DNA from: Saururus chinensis
Lineage: Eukaryota; Streptophyta; Magnoliopsida; Piperales; Saururaceae
Length of the DNA stretch: 64,000 nt
NCBI GenBank assembly: GCA_035235625.1
Contig: CP141141.1
Span: forward strand, 38,456,719 to 38,520,718
Direction of reading: 5' to 3'
Shown here: one piece after another, positions 28,890 through 41,460 of the stretch
How the letters are laid out: every line of letters starts with the position of its first letter
How positions within the stretch are numbered: the stretch's first letter is position 1
Translations under genes and position numbers: made by a program
Notes under the pieces: model-generated
What the model was told of the DNA's origin: nothing
Database searches by the model: none
Seen by the model: only the letters and a program-made list of their open reading frames with translations

Positions 28890-31367
28890 ATGGAAAGCAG
28901 AAACATGGCGCAGCTCATCTTCTTCCTCCTCCTCTCCTCCATGTCCACCCTCCTCGTTTCCTCCCAGACCATATCCGGGCCGGAGACCTTCTTCCTCCAG
29001 CAAGGCTGCAGCCAGTACAACGCTACTAACACCACCTCCTTCTTCAACAACCGCAACAACACCTTCTCCCAGCTCCGCACACTGCTGCGCTCCGCCCACT
29101 TCGCCAGCTTCAGCCTCCCCCGCGCCTCCACCCCCATCTACGCCATATCCCAGTGCCGAGACTACCTCTCCACGGCCGACTGCCTCGCCTGCTTCGACGT
29201 CGCCGCCGCCCGCATCCGCAGCTGCTCCGCCGCCAACGGGGCCCGGGTGTCCTTCGACGGCTGCTCTCTACGGTACGAGAGCAACAACTTCTACGACCAG
29301 GGCACCGCAGAGGGCAACCAGGGCTACTGCGACAACCGGACGTTATCCAGTATTGCCGGGTTCAATGATACGGTGTCGATCCTGCTGCAGGACCTGGCGG
29401 CAGCGACGCCTAAGGTCAGTCGGTTCTTTACGGCGGGCGCAAGGGTGGTGACTGGGAGCAACACGACGGCCTACGGGGTGGCACAGTGCACGCAGACGAC
29501 CACCGCGGATTCCTGCGGTAGCTGCCTCCGTGTGGCCGTCAACAACATCGCAAAGTGCCCACCAGACACCTCCGCGAGGGCGGTGGACGCTGGGTGCTTC
29601 ATGAGGTACTCCGCCTCCCCCTTCTTCAGCAGCAACCAGACCATGGACCTCGAGCGCCTCTTGAAATCTGGTAAGTTACCTCCTACTATACCACATAGGA
29701 GTATTTGAATCAACAACTGTTCTTCTTTCTTCCTCTTCTTTTTCCTGAAAGAGATTTTAATGACAGAACTTGATTGTGTATAGGGAACTCTGATAAGAAG
29801 AGGAAGGCAATTATTGGGGGAGTTGTTGGAGGATTAGGGCTGCTTCTGATTCTGTTCTTCTTGTTCATGTTGCTTCAGTCCAAAAAGTCCAAGAGGAAGG
29901 AAAGAGGTACTAGTGATTCACCCAATTGCATCCGTAACTCAAGACAGAAAAAGAATTTGATGTGAATATCAGCTAATTGACTTAATAATGTTTACAAACC
30001 GTCAATTAACCGGCTGATTAGGTGTTTGATGCTTTTTGTTATTGATGAAAAGAATGATTGGTGGGCAGGTGACATTTTGGGGGCGACTGAGCTGAGAGGC
30101 CCACTGAATTACCGGTACAAGGATCTCAAGTCGGCCACCAAGAACTTTAGCAAAGAGAACAAGCTCGGGGAAGGTGGATTTGGTGATGTCTACAAGGTAA
30201 TTGACCGATCCAATGATCTCCTTCAGAACCTCTAATTCCTCTGCCGCACCTCTGATTTAGCTGTTCTGGACCCATATGCAACAGGGTACACTGAAGGACG
30301 GAAAAGTAGTTGCTGTAAAGAAGCTTGTAATAGGCAACTCGGCCAAAGCCAAGGCAGACTTCGAGAGTGAGGTCAAGCTTATAACCAATGTTCATCACCG
30401 GAATCTTGTTCGCCTCCTTGGCTGATGCAAGAAAGGAACTCAGCTGCTTCTTGTGTACGAGTACATGGCTAATGGAAGTCTAGACAAGTTCTTGTTTGGT
30501 GACAATCGTGGGACTCTGAACTGGAAGCAAAGATTTGACATAATTGTGGGCATGGCTCGGGGGCTGGCCTATCTGCACGAAGAGTTCCATGCCTGCATCA
30601 TTCACAGAGACATTAAATCGAGCAACATACTGCTTGACGATTGGTTTCAGGCTAAGATTGCAGATTTTGGGCTGGCCCGGCTTCTCCCCGAGGACCAGAG
30701 TCATCTCAGCACCAATTTCGCAGGAACATTGTATGTCAACCAAGAAAAGATATTCAATTGGCCATCTTATCTCATTGAGCATTACTTAATTTATGAAACA
30801 GGGGTTAATTCAAATCAATCTAATGATCAAACAGGGGATACACCGCACCGGAGTATGCTATCCATGGACAGCTCTCTGAGAAGGTGGACATGTACAGCTT
30901 TGGAGTGGTTGTGCTAGAGATCATCAGCGGCAGAAAGAGTGTAGACATTAAGGCTGAAGCTGCAAACCAGTACCTTCTCGAATGGGTAATTTTTTAATCC
31001 ACTAAGTTTTAAGTTCGACATGTTTATGAGGGTTGTTGGCAATAACTAGATTTTGAATCAACAGGCCTGGAATCTATATGAAGAGGACCGGCTGATCGAG
31101 CTGGTCGACCCCAGCTTGGATCGGAGCGAGTACGACGCCGGGGAAGTGAAGAAGGTGCTCGAAGTAGCACTCATGTGCACGCAAGCCTCAGTGACTGCAA
31201 GACCCAGCATGTCTCAGGTGGTGGTGATGCTGGTGAGCAGGGTGGAGACGGTGCAGGAGCCGAGCAGGCCCATGTTCATTGATGGCACAAGGCCAACTGA
31301 CGAGGAGAAATCCACTCCCCCTGCCTCCAATGCCACCATTTCCACCATCCAATTCTCTGCTCGCTGA
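28890..31367 (+). pseudogene. CRK: Cysteine-rich receptor-like kinase with one premature stop (CRK copy 3)
   Basis: Six exons: 28890-29670, 29784-29906, 30069-30196, 30285-30730, 30835-30985, 31065-31367. They join in frame to 1932 bases (643 codons plus stop). Signal peptide (LIFFLLLSSMSTLLVSS), two DUF26 domains (CRDYLSTADCLAC, CTQTTTADSCGSC), membrane helix (VVGGLGLLLILFFLFMLL) and kinase motifs [30 protein letters not shown] and a split leucine giving AGTLGYTAPEY are all present. One codon, TGA at 30423-30425 (residue 391), interrupts RLLG-x-CKKG, where cysteine or another residue is normal. All else is open and the splice sites are canonical, so this is a very young pseudogene, an allele, or a base error. 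Exon 4 (446 bases) equals exons 4 plus 5 of copies 1 and 2 (214+232). A second in-frame ATG (28905) matches the start of copy 4. Confidence 0.88.
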
Positions 31368-32806
31368 TTGAAGCTCAGGACATGCTTGTGCTTGTGGGAG
31401 ACACAGCTTTAGGTTTTGTGTGAAGGTGTTTGCTACAAAGTTTTAAGTTACAAATTTGATTTTTTGAAGTAAGCCTAATCGGAGGACAGCCATGGCCTCA
31501 TCTCATCTAAGTCTGGTCTAAGGGAAAATGCTTGTAGCTTACTAGGTCCGTTGTCAGTTGTGCTGCAAAAGAGTGTCTTTCTATGTTTATTTAGAAAGGA
31601 AAAACCAAAAAAAGGTGTGTTTGTAACGAGTTGATGCAACATGAAAAAGTCATTTACGTGAACAGCGTGCCAAAGCTAAGTTAAAAAATCAGAGCCCCCA
31701 CTTTGATCATGTGGCAAACTGGCAATGAACAAGTTCGTTCTTTAAGTTTTTGTTAAACGAATAGGAAGCACACTCGTAACCCTTTTATAAAGCCAAATTT
31801 CCAATTTTTAGGCCATAAGCTCCTATTAGTTTTATCACTTACCCCACCTTGTTCGGGAATTAACCCCTGCAAACTTCTCTCTCGGCCCATTCCGATGACC
31901 TCCTTGAGCGACCAAGTCTGATGACCAATGCAAGCCACATTGCAACCGTGCTACAAGCATATGCCTGGCTATGAGCATAGCAGTGGAAAATGTAAAAGCC
32001 TACGAAGTATATAATTTTAAGCTTGGCTATGTGAAGTGCGGATGATGCATTTGCTCTGATAACTAGGTATAGGTCACACGCTTAATTGTCATTTATTTTT
32101 AAGGCTAGTTGATTCGGCTACAGATACTAGCGAATTTCAACTTCCATTACCACTATCATGTTATATTAACCAACACCCTATGTGGGTTCTCGATTAGTAT
32201 GCAGTTAGACATCGTAACCTTAGTTATCCTATTGGGTGAAACTTTTTGCTTCATGGCCCATTCGGCTTAACCTCAACTATAAGTTAAAAATATTGTTTTT
32301 ATGTTTTTGGATTATCCTATGAAGGTGAAAAAGAAAAGAGAAAATAAAGATATAGTATATTTTATAGAAGTTTAAGAAATTCAAAGCTCAAGTGATTATC
32401 ATTAGTTGTGAGAGGCCTACTTAAAAGCATATAGGTCCACTAGTTAGAACTAACCAAAAAATTATAGATGCTTTCATTAAAATAATATTATAATAAGAAA
32501 TTATATATAAAAAAAGGGTGGCATGGCCAAGCCCGCTTAAGACGAAGCTAGGACCAAACTTTTTAAGGCCCACTTAAGGCTAGGGCTGGGCCAGGCCTAG
32601 AAATAAAATGATGAGCTAGGATTAGGGCCTAGACCTGGTTTCAACCAATAATTCTAAACGGTCCACTTGGGGCTCTTAATTTTGCGGCGTGACTCAACAA
32701 AGCAATGCCATGTTCAGATACAGATACAGAAACAGATACAGAATGATTACACTACTCAGCCAATTGACTTTCGAAGGGACGAATGACCCTGCCTGTGGAG
32801 ACGTAG
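31368..32806. other. 3' flank of CRK copy 3 and spacer
   Basis: No gene is recognised. The part at about 32510-32640 has GGCCAAGCCCGCTTAAG / GGGCTGGGCCAGGCC words typical of eroded repeats. An N-terminal exon of the downstream aldehyde dehydrogenase was looked for here and not found. Confidence 0.4.
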
Positions 32807-35800
32807 GACTTGATTGAAAAGCACAATGATGAAATTGCAGCACTTGAGACCTGGGGCGATGGAAAACCTTATGAACAGTCTGCCTTCGTTTATTTCGATA
32901 TTATGCCGGTGAGAATGAAGTCATGTTGTAGATCATGTATCTGTCGAATCAAATCTGATTTTAATTTTGCTGAACTCGCTAATTTTTTTGGAAACTTTAT
33001 CCAGGTTGGGCATACAAGATACACGGGCTTGTGGTTCCAGCGGATGGGCCATATCATGTGCAAGTTTTGCATGAACCAATTGGTGTTGCTGGACAAATTA
33101 TCCCTTGGTACTTTCCACTTCTTTTGTTTACCTGGAAGGTTGGCCCTGCATTGGCCTGTGGAAACACTGTTGTACTCAAAACGGCAGAGCAGACACCCTT
33201 GTCTGCTCTTTATGTGGCAAAGTTACTCCAAGAGGTGGGCTGATCCTTTATCTTTTCTTGTTTTTTATCGGCTTTGACCCTCATGCTTACACTGCGTCAT
33301 GATAATTCTGTTTCACTTGTGATTTATGTCAACATGCGATACATATGATGTCTTTGACCAGTTTGATCCTCGTAGTTCTCCATAGCAGTTGGATTAATTG
33401 AACTGTTGTTGGTGGAGATATCTCACGTGTTGAATGTATATGTTTAGATGGTTATTTTTTCATGTTCTTCCAGTCAGGTTCTTTCTATATGCAAGTATCA
33501 CTAGAAAAAATTTATCTCATAGATTATATTGACACTGTGAAATGAATCATGTGAATAATTTTTTTTAAAAAGATACGGAAAATAATCTTAGTCATTCTTA
33601 AAACTTAACCAGTGGCAGAAGATCCCAATGCATGAAACAACATATTCAGAGTGCCATTCCAGATGAGTATAAAGAGCAAATTTTTTTATTTCTAACATTT
33701 GCAGAGACTAAAACTACATTTTTATGCATAATCCATCTGGGAAGTGAACTGAGAATGTAGGAGCGGAACTAGAATGTTTGACTTCTGGGGAGTGTGTAAG
33801 CATGCATGTTTTTAGCAAAAAGAAATTAAGTGAGCCTGCATGCATGTGTGTTTGGTGTACTAAATGTACTTTCCGACTGTAACATGACAGTAGTAATCAT
33901 GAAGTTATCTATGTTCTTTTGTAATTCAAGAGCATTGAGAGATCATATCATACCGTAGACCCTTATTTCTAAAACAATCTCTCATCTAAAAGACCACATG
34001 AATTTGTCCAATTGTAACTTCATTGGTGTAAATTTGTATCTGCTTTTTTGTCTTGTTAATTCAAAACCATTTACAGATTGTATAATGAGTTTAATTTCTT
34101 GAACAATTCCACTTAAAAAATACAACATAAAGGTCTCCAATTGTACCATCATCAGGAATTGATGCGCATATGATGGAGGTTTACCGTGTCAATTTAGAAA
34201 TCATCTTTTAGATTGATAGGGAAATCATGTCATTTCAATTCTACTTTGTTAAAAAACTGGACAACAGAATGATCTGACTTTCTGTTTGCTTGACAGGCGG
34301 GGCTTCCTGCAGATGGAGTTCTAAATGTGATTTCTGGATTTGGACCTACTACTGGTGCAGCTCTAGCCGGTCACATGATGAACCCACTATACGGGTAATG
34401 CTAGTATGCTACGAATATGTTAATTCATCCGCAGGATGAACCCACTATTACAGTGCACAGTCACAATTTAAAGTCTCTTTTGCCCATGTGTTATCCTGTA
34501 CATAAATCCAGGTGAGGTTTTAGTACTTTCTATATTATATTCCAAAATAAGTCTGCATTGTTGACAGTTTCTGATTTTTGCTTCTCTCTTTTTTTGCGAC
34601 TTTCCAAGGGAGAATGTTTTTTATATCTGCACTATTATTGTGTAAAGGAACACTATCTCCAGTTTATAAAGTGGTCCTCTGTTCATTTTTTAAGACTAGA
34701 TCTCTTGCAAGATTAAGAGGCCCACCATTTTTTCGCCTGAGACTATTTGAATCATGCTGATCAAACTAGAGTCACTCTAGAAGTCCAATGACTGCTGACA
34801 CATGATACTGAAAAGGCTGCTAATATAATCTGTTGATGACGTTGATATTAGTTTCCACAACAAAAGGTTTTGTTGCAAAAGGATCCTACTTTAAATCTTT
34901 TGTTTTCAAACATTCTGTTAATCTTACCTATTGTCGATGATTTGCAGTTTGCCTTTACTGGATCAACTGATACCGGTAAAATAATACTTGAATTGGCTAC
35001 AAAGAGCAATCTTAAGCGTGTAACACTGGAGCTTGGAGGAAAATCACCTTTCATTATATTTGATGATGCTGATGTTGATAAAGCAGTGGAGCTTGCTCAC
35101 TTTGCGCTGTTATTCAATCAGGCAACTATTGAAATCTTCATTGAAAGCCCAATTGGCGTCTTATCTTTTTGTTAAAATTTATTGGTTTCCAATCGTCTTT
35201 CACAGGGACAATGCTGTTGTGCTGGGTCCCGTACATTTGTGCATGAGCGTGTGTACGATGAGTTCGTTGAGAAAGCAAAGGCAAGGGCCATGAAACGTGT
35301 TGTTGGTGATCCTTTCAGGACAGGAGTTGAACAAGGTCCTCAGGTATCCATACTCCTTTTTATCCTTTTTCTGCATGTGTGTGTGTTGTCTGCATAAACT
35401 TTGGATCATATCTCTGTCAGGCGAGTGATAAGGATTAGGTTAATGCCTCTCCAGAAGTAGACTATAACTCAACAGATCTTTATACACGTAAACTGTTGTT
35501 TCTATTTAAACCGGACTGCTTATGCATTTTATCTTCCTTTCCTGAATTTGGATAGATTGACAAAGAACAGTTCCAGAAGATCTTGAGATACATAAAAATA
35601 AAAATGGGTGTGATAGACTTGGTAGCAAGGGATTTTACATTCAGTCTACAGTCTTCTCGAATGTCAAGGTACTACTGCCCACCACCTCAAATAAGAATTC
35701 CGGGATTCATCAACCATTTAGAATATAAAATTAATATAAATTTTTTTTCTTTTCTTAACCGCTCAAGCTTTTCAAAAATTTAGTTATCTTATATGATATC

Positions 35801-36398
35801 AGAGTTCCTGGTGTTCTAAGTTTTGTTGGAGATATTTATATATATCTTAATTGTGTTTCACGTGTGCCGCTTAATAGACACTTGCACATAAAAGAGGATG
35901 TTAAAATATAAAATTAATATAAAATTTTTTTTCTTAACCGTTTGAGCTTTTGCGAAACTTGATTATCTACAAATATGACAATTGCAACTGATGAGATCTT
36001 TGGCCCTGTGCAATCTATCTTAAAGTTCAAGTGAGTTTATAATACATTTGAATTTGACTGATGCTGCCGCCTCGATTGGGGTTTTCTTTTCTATCGTGCC
36101 AACTCTATAATTTGTTTCATATAGCGACATCAACGAGGTGATTAGAAGAGCAAATGCGACTCGGTACGGGCTTGCTGCTGGGGTATTTACTCAAAACCTA
36201 GACACGGCCAACACCGTGACTCGAGCATTGAAAGCAGGGACGGTATGGGTGAACTGCTTTGATATTTTTGATGCTGCAATCCCAATCGGCGGGTACAAGA
36301 TGAGTGGGATCTGCAGGGAGAAGGGAATTGACAGCCTTAAGAACTACCTGCAAGTGAAAACCGTTGTGACTTCATTGAAGAACCCCGCATACTTATGA
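32807..36398 (+). pseudogene. ALDH2: Mitochondrial-type aldehyde dehydrogenase pseudogene (ALDH2 family)
   Basis: Eight exon-like blocks: 32807-32908, 33005-33234, 34297 to about 34394, 34948-35121, 35206-35343, 35556-35668, about 35974-36030, and 36125-36398. They encode [78 protein letters not shown] (catalytic Glu), GQCCCAGSR (catalytic Cys) and the C-terminus [14 protein letters not shown]...LKNPAYL. The family oxidises aldehydes with NAD. Defects: no N-terminal exons; a deletion in block 1 puts LRLFRYYAG out of frame; block 3 ends abnormally next to a 14-bp direct repeat (34377 and 34435); the intron after 35121 begins GC; a deletion in block 6 between RYIK and DRLGSKGFYIQ shifts the frame; and the acceptor before block 7 is lost at a retroelement. 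It is not functional. Confidence 0.9.
35710..35972 (+). mobile_element. TRIM-like miniature retroelement in the ALDH pseudogene
   Basis: Two direct repeats of about 75 bp (about 35714-35794 and 35898-35972) share ATATAAAATTAATATAAA, TTTTTCTTAACCG, GAGCTTTT/CAAGCTTTT and TTATCT. Right after the first is TGATATCAGAGTTCC, close to the initiator-Met tRNA primer site TGGTATCAGAGC. Right before the second is the purine tract AAAAGAGGA. The internal part is only about 100 bases and non-coding. This is the layout of a TRIM retroelement. Confidence 0.6.
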
Positions 36399-39300
36399 TA
36401 AATCTATCGGCATCTTTTGAGGAACAACAGCTGATATCCACAGTGTTTTTCTTTTTCTCTTGTCCTTTTTTCCAGATACAACGTCTTGTTCCCCGACATT
36501 TCTTTCAAAAATAAGTAGGCATTTCGTCTCTCTAAAAATTGATTAGTGATTGATCTAAAAAACGTGGCTCTATCTACCGTTCTCCAGCAGAACTTTCATA
36601 TTTGGAAAAAGTTGTTATCAAAAATAAATTTTTTTTAAAAGTTAATAATGCTTCCAACTTGCTTGCCTCCTGAGTAAGTAGTATTGTAAGATATGTTAAA
36701 AGTAAGTATAATTTATATGGGTTAAGCTTATATTATTTACATGAAGCTCATATGGGTATAGAGCCGAAACTTATTTTATCGTGAATAAGAATCACATATG
36801 TGAATTAATTTAAAGAGTAAATAGTTCCACATTGCCTAAAAAAAATAATAGTATTAGTATATAAAATATAAGTTTGGTACTTCAAGTTAGGCCCTTAGGC
36901 CACCTTACTTTATAGAGGAGTTACATGTTAAATTTATGCGTGTAAGTGGGCTAACCCGCATATGTGTCCTGCAGTTGTAATCCATTTGGCTGGCTTTGTT
37001 CGCTCTGGGCTGGGCTGGGTCAGATCAATTCTTAACCTAAATTTATTTAGTTTGGTTTTCTCTTAACCCAAAATAGGTTTAATTTTATTCTTACCAAAAT
37101 GTGTTCGTTAACAAACGGACGCGTCCGTTTGAATGTGATGGGTTGTCTTTAACGAGATTTCTTATAAAATCCTAAAAAATATTTTTTATATTATCTTTTA
37201 CCGAATTTTCTTCTCTATTCTTTCTATGAGAGTATTTTATACTGTGGTTCATTGCAAGCTCTGTGTGAAGGTGTTTCTATAGTGTGTGATTAATCGTCTT
37301 ATTCTGAGACGTAGATGCCCAAGTGTATCCTAAGCACCCGTAGGGAGGGTAAATTCTATCTTGAGGACATAGCGTTTTACATGATTCAATCATCTTCTTC
37401 CTATAAAATTTTTTATGGTAACACTTACAAAGATATGAAATTAACATAATCTATATTATACAACTTATTAGTGCAATGTATAGAATTATAGCATGTGCCA
37501 TACAAAAACTAAAAGGGTCTCCTCATATTGAAAGCATATGAGGTAAGCTTGGTTTTTAGGGTAAATAATACAGGTACAACATGGTTTCCTGCCGACCATG
37601 GATGTTACTCTCATTATCCTTCCATCAATGTCACAATTAAATGTTGTATGGTCCAGCCTGCATATGATGTTCCACGAAGATGATGGGCCTCCTGCATCCC
37701 ATTTCTTAATTATTCATATAAGTGGGCCCGTTATTAATTAACATCACCATCCTACACGTGGTAGTGATGGATTGGTTAGATTTCCCCTAAAAATGGAACC
37801 CCGATTGCTTGGAAGTCCGCATTCCCTTGGTTGGTGGGACTTGGGAGACAAGTCTCACTCGTGTTGATGAAATGGTTTACTACGTGTCCCAACTTAGTAG
37901 TAGAAATTCGAGAAATTATCGTGTAAAATGGATGCACAAATCACGTGATGCAAAGGTCTACTTACTATTCAACGTGTTTTAATATTTAAATAATTTTATA
38001 TTTTAATTTTAATTTATGTGTCAAAAAGTGAATTCACTTATCCACAACCAGGTGGATCAGTTCCACTATATAATTGTTTTACAGTTTAGGTTATGTAGAG
38101 TACAAAGGTGATAACAAGAAGGATACCATCAAACCTTATTGAGTTGGCTTAATTAAGAACATATTTTTAGATGTAATGTAAGTAAATATCTCCTTTTGAG
38201 GGTAAAATGATATTTTCACATAAAAAATTTACACATGAGTTTTAATTGGTCTAGACGAGTGAGCTCACGTGAATTTTGTATAGGGCCCACTTATAAAGTC
38301 TAACTAAAACTCTTGTGTAAATTTTTGTGGATATTTTTTATTATTAGAATGTCACTATCCCTTTGAAGTTCGTAAAGAAACCATACTGAAAAATTGTGAA
38401 ACTGATAAACTACCAAACTGAAAAACAAAATTACTTATATCCTTTTAACTGATGTATCTTGAACTGATATTTGTGGACTATCCATGGTTTTCACTTTTTC
38501 ATTAAAAGGTGTAGGCTGACTATATTTGCTTCCATTTGATCTACCTAACCTAACATAATATATTTTGTATCAATAGTCTCATACATCTACATACATAATA
38601 CAAAATGATAATATTTACAATATTTACTATTCCTTTCATCATTAGGAAAATGATGATATTGGGGTTTTGGAGAACTCATAACATGTTCTTTTGCACCTTG
38701 ATTCAACTCTCCTATAAGATCGTCTTCATATGCTAATGGTGAAACATAATAAGGATCTTGCCCAAATTCAAAGTCGTCTATAATCATGTTTGGGACATAG
38801 TTATTAATGCTTGAATTGATATCACATTCTTGTTTTACACTTGCTAGGTCATTATGTGTTACTTTTGAATCAATGTCAATGCGGGATGTATGTATTTTCT
38901 TTATCCTATTTTCATCTTCTAAATGAAATAACTCATCTAATTAGATATTATCTTCGTCACAACTGAGATTGGCAGTTGTGTTGTATGGAATACTAAAAAA
39001 TGTGCCCTTCTCCTCCCACATTGCTCTTCTTATTCCTATTTTCTCCTCCCACTTTACACTTTTTCTTCCCATCTCCTGCTGCTACTTCGGCACTTTGACA
39101 CTAATATTCCCGTGAGTAATATTCTCTTTTCTTGCTTTAGTTATCGTGAATGATATATCATTCGATCTTAACTTATTCTCTCGAAGGAAGCAATAGAGAG
39201 TTCCAGTATCATATATTTCAGAAGGTAGAAGGTCAATAGGAACTGCAATCGGATGTATAAAACTTAACTTTAATAAGTACTTTTTCTTCAACCATTTACA

Positions 39301-40230
39301 AACTTCATACAACATATCCAAAGAGCATCTTAAGTAACCTTGTATGGAACTTCAATTAATTTTGTTTTTGCATTGTCACAATTATATTTTCTACAACTTG
39401 CATCCCAATGGACGTCCACACAACAAACTTTGAGTGTCCCTTTCCATGCTATTCTCTTATCATATTAGTAATTTAATTTTCTACTTTTTCAGTTTTTCAG
39501 TTTTTCAGTTATCTAGTCTTTCAATTTTTTAGTTTCCAGTTTTTCAATTACTCAAAAAATCTTACCAGCAAAACTACGTAATGCCCAATATATAACCAAC
39601 TCAAAATAACCTTGTTTATCTAGTAACACATTTCTCCTCATCCCAAATAACATGAACTAATTTACTTCATCAAAGGGAATATACAGAGTTCGAAGTTGTG
39701 ACGTACCAGAAAAAAGAAGTAGAGAAGGAGCAACTGGGCAAACAAAAACACGAGGAAGATGAAACTACCCTGGAGTAGGAAGCCTTATGGGAGATAAAAC
39801 CACCGTGAGATAAAGTTGTACGGGAGAAGAAAAAGACAATTTCCTGGACTGAGCTCATTCCCATTGTAGCGTATTTTTTCGTCGGCTTGTCATCTGATGA
39901 AGGGCATAGTATTTTAGTCAAAAGCCTTCACACGCTTATAAATTCCTACATGAGCAAATCTACTTCGATAAATAGTAGATATTTACTCACACTTTAGTTA
40001 TTTGACCAAAATAAAAGATTACTTTAGTCAAAAACTCTTATTTTTTTATTCAAAAAAGAACAAAAAAACACCGTAAACAACGGGTTCAGATTGGGTGGGT
40101 GGGTGGTCCCTCCGACGTAAGAGTGCCCACACCGAATCCGTAAACAATAGAAACTCAGTCGGTCCTCCCTAGTTACAAGAAAAAAAAGAGGAAAAAACTG
40201 GCATCTAGTCTTGTCACCAGACTTTATCTC
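36399..40230. other. Long gene-poor spacer
   Basis: The stretch at 37112-37131 is a perfect 20-bp palindrome (CAAACGGACGCGTCCGTTTG). The part at about 37050-37400 has the look of an old LTR but lacks defined ends. ACTGAAAAA-type words at 38383-38427 recur inverted at 39484-39553, so the piece between could be an element with subterminal inverted repeats; it holds two short minus-strand open frames (38587-38787, 39082-39321) of no recognised family. No gene is called. Confidence 0.35.
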
Positions 40231-40439
40231 ATGTTGAGTCCTGAAAAAGTTATGGCATGCCATATAAGTCATGTGATTTTTTTTCTTTTTACACATTTAC
40301 CCTTCTTCTCTATTCTAGTTTCTCCTTCTTCTTCCTTCTACCATCTTCCATATTTTTATTTTTCCTTTCCAATCTCCTCTTCTCCTCCCTCCTCCTCTTC
40401 TCCCTCTTTAACTTCAGGGGCTACTTCTCTAACCACCAT

Positions 40440-40585
40440 CAACTCAACTTCCTCCACCTCGGCCTTTCCGATCACCGTCGACCCAACCTCCTCCACCTTG
40501 GCCTCTCCGACCATCGTCGACCCAACCTCCTCCACCTTGGTCTCTCCGACCATCGTCGACCTAACCTCCTCAACTGGCTCGACCT
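40440..40585. repeat. 39-bp tandem repeat (about 3.5 copies)
   Basis: The unit (CAACCTCCTCCACCTTGGCC followed by TCTCCGACCATCGTCGACC) is repeated with few changes. In one frame it reads as a 13-residue repeat PTSSTLASPTIVD within a 125-codon open stretch starting at 40231. With no start context, splice signal or homologous family, I call only the repeat. Confidence 0.75.
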
Positions 40586-41371
40586 CCACGGCGTCGCCTG
40601 AAAGATGAAGCGTCTTCACTGCTGCTTCGACTCCTTCCTCTCCTGCATCCTCTACAACCACCATGGCTCATCTGGCCGCCACCACGAGCGCCACCAAGGC
40701 ATCCTAACAAAAATAATAAATATTTACTCTCTTTGTATATATACAAAGAAAGTAAATTAATTTATTTGTATTTAACAAAGTGAGTACATATTTACTGTCT
40801 TCTTCCTCTGCATAGTTGTTGCAGTGGAGCATGCTAGAAGTGCTAGAGTCGGCCATCTTCGTGGCTCTCTTGGGAGAGGTGGATGGAGCTGGCGGAGGGA
40901 TCTACTATAGAGCTAGAGCCAGCAGGGCCTCAAGGAGGCCCTCTATACCGTCAAGCTTTTTATCTTTAAAGTTAGTTATGGCTTCTGGCTCGGTGGCCAA
41001 ACAATGACGCTTGAGGGGGAGGAGCGCAGCTATTTTTGGTGCGAAGTGAGGTGAATGGAGAGGGAGAGGGAGAGGCGGCTGGCGATGAAAACCGAGGTGA
41101 AGAGATTATCCGGTGGGTGGCGGTGAGGAGGTGAGGTGAACCGTGATAGCGGAATGAGAATGCAAGAAGAAAAGAACAGGCTGAGGGTATTTTTATCTGA
41201 TTACAAAATTAAGAGTTAAAGATAAATTAATAAAAGAATTTATAGTTAACGTAAAAAAACCCCAAAAAAGAGCGGTCTGTCCACTCCAAAGTCCACGGTC
41301 CACCCGACTAGTCCAAAGTCCCCATTCGTCTTCATTTTCCACGCGTTCTATGCAAATCAAAAATTTCTGTT

Positions 41372-41379
41372 CATAAATA
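41372..41379 (+). promoter_or_regulatory. TATA-like box of CRK copy 4
   Basis: CATAAATA lies 89 bases before the ATG, at the place of TATAAATA in CRK copy 3. The following leader (CAATCAGCTTCCAATCC...) aligns with the leader of copy 3. Confidence 0.5.
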
Positions 41380-41460
41380 CAATCAGCTTCCAATCCATCC
41401 TCCTGGCTGCTCCCCACTGATCATACAGCTCATCAAAACACCGAAACTAAGGCCAAGGCC

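Noticed and set aside
40231..40608. 125-codon Ser/Thr-rich frame containing the 39-bp repeat
   Set aside because: Repeat length is a multiple of three, so the frame stays open by itself; two other frames are also open and no homologous family is seen.
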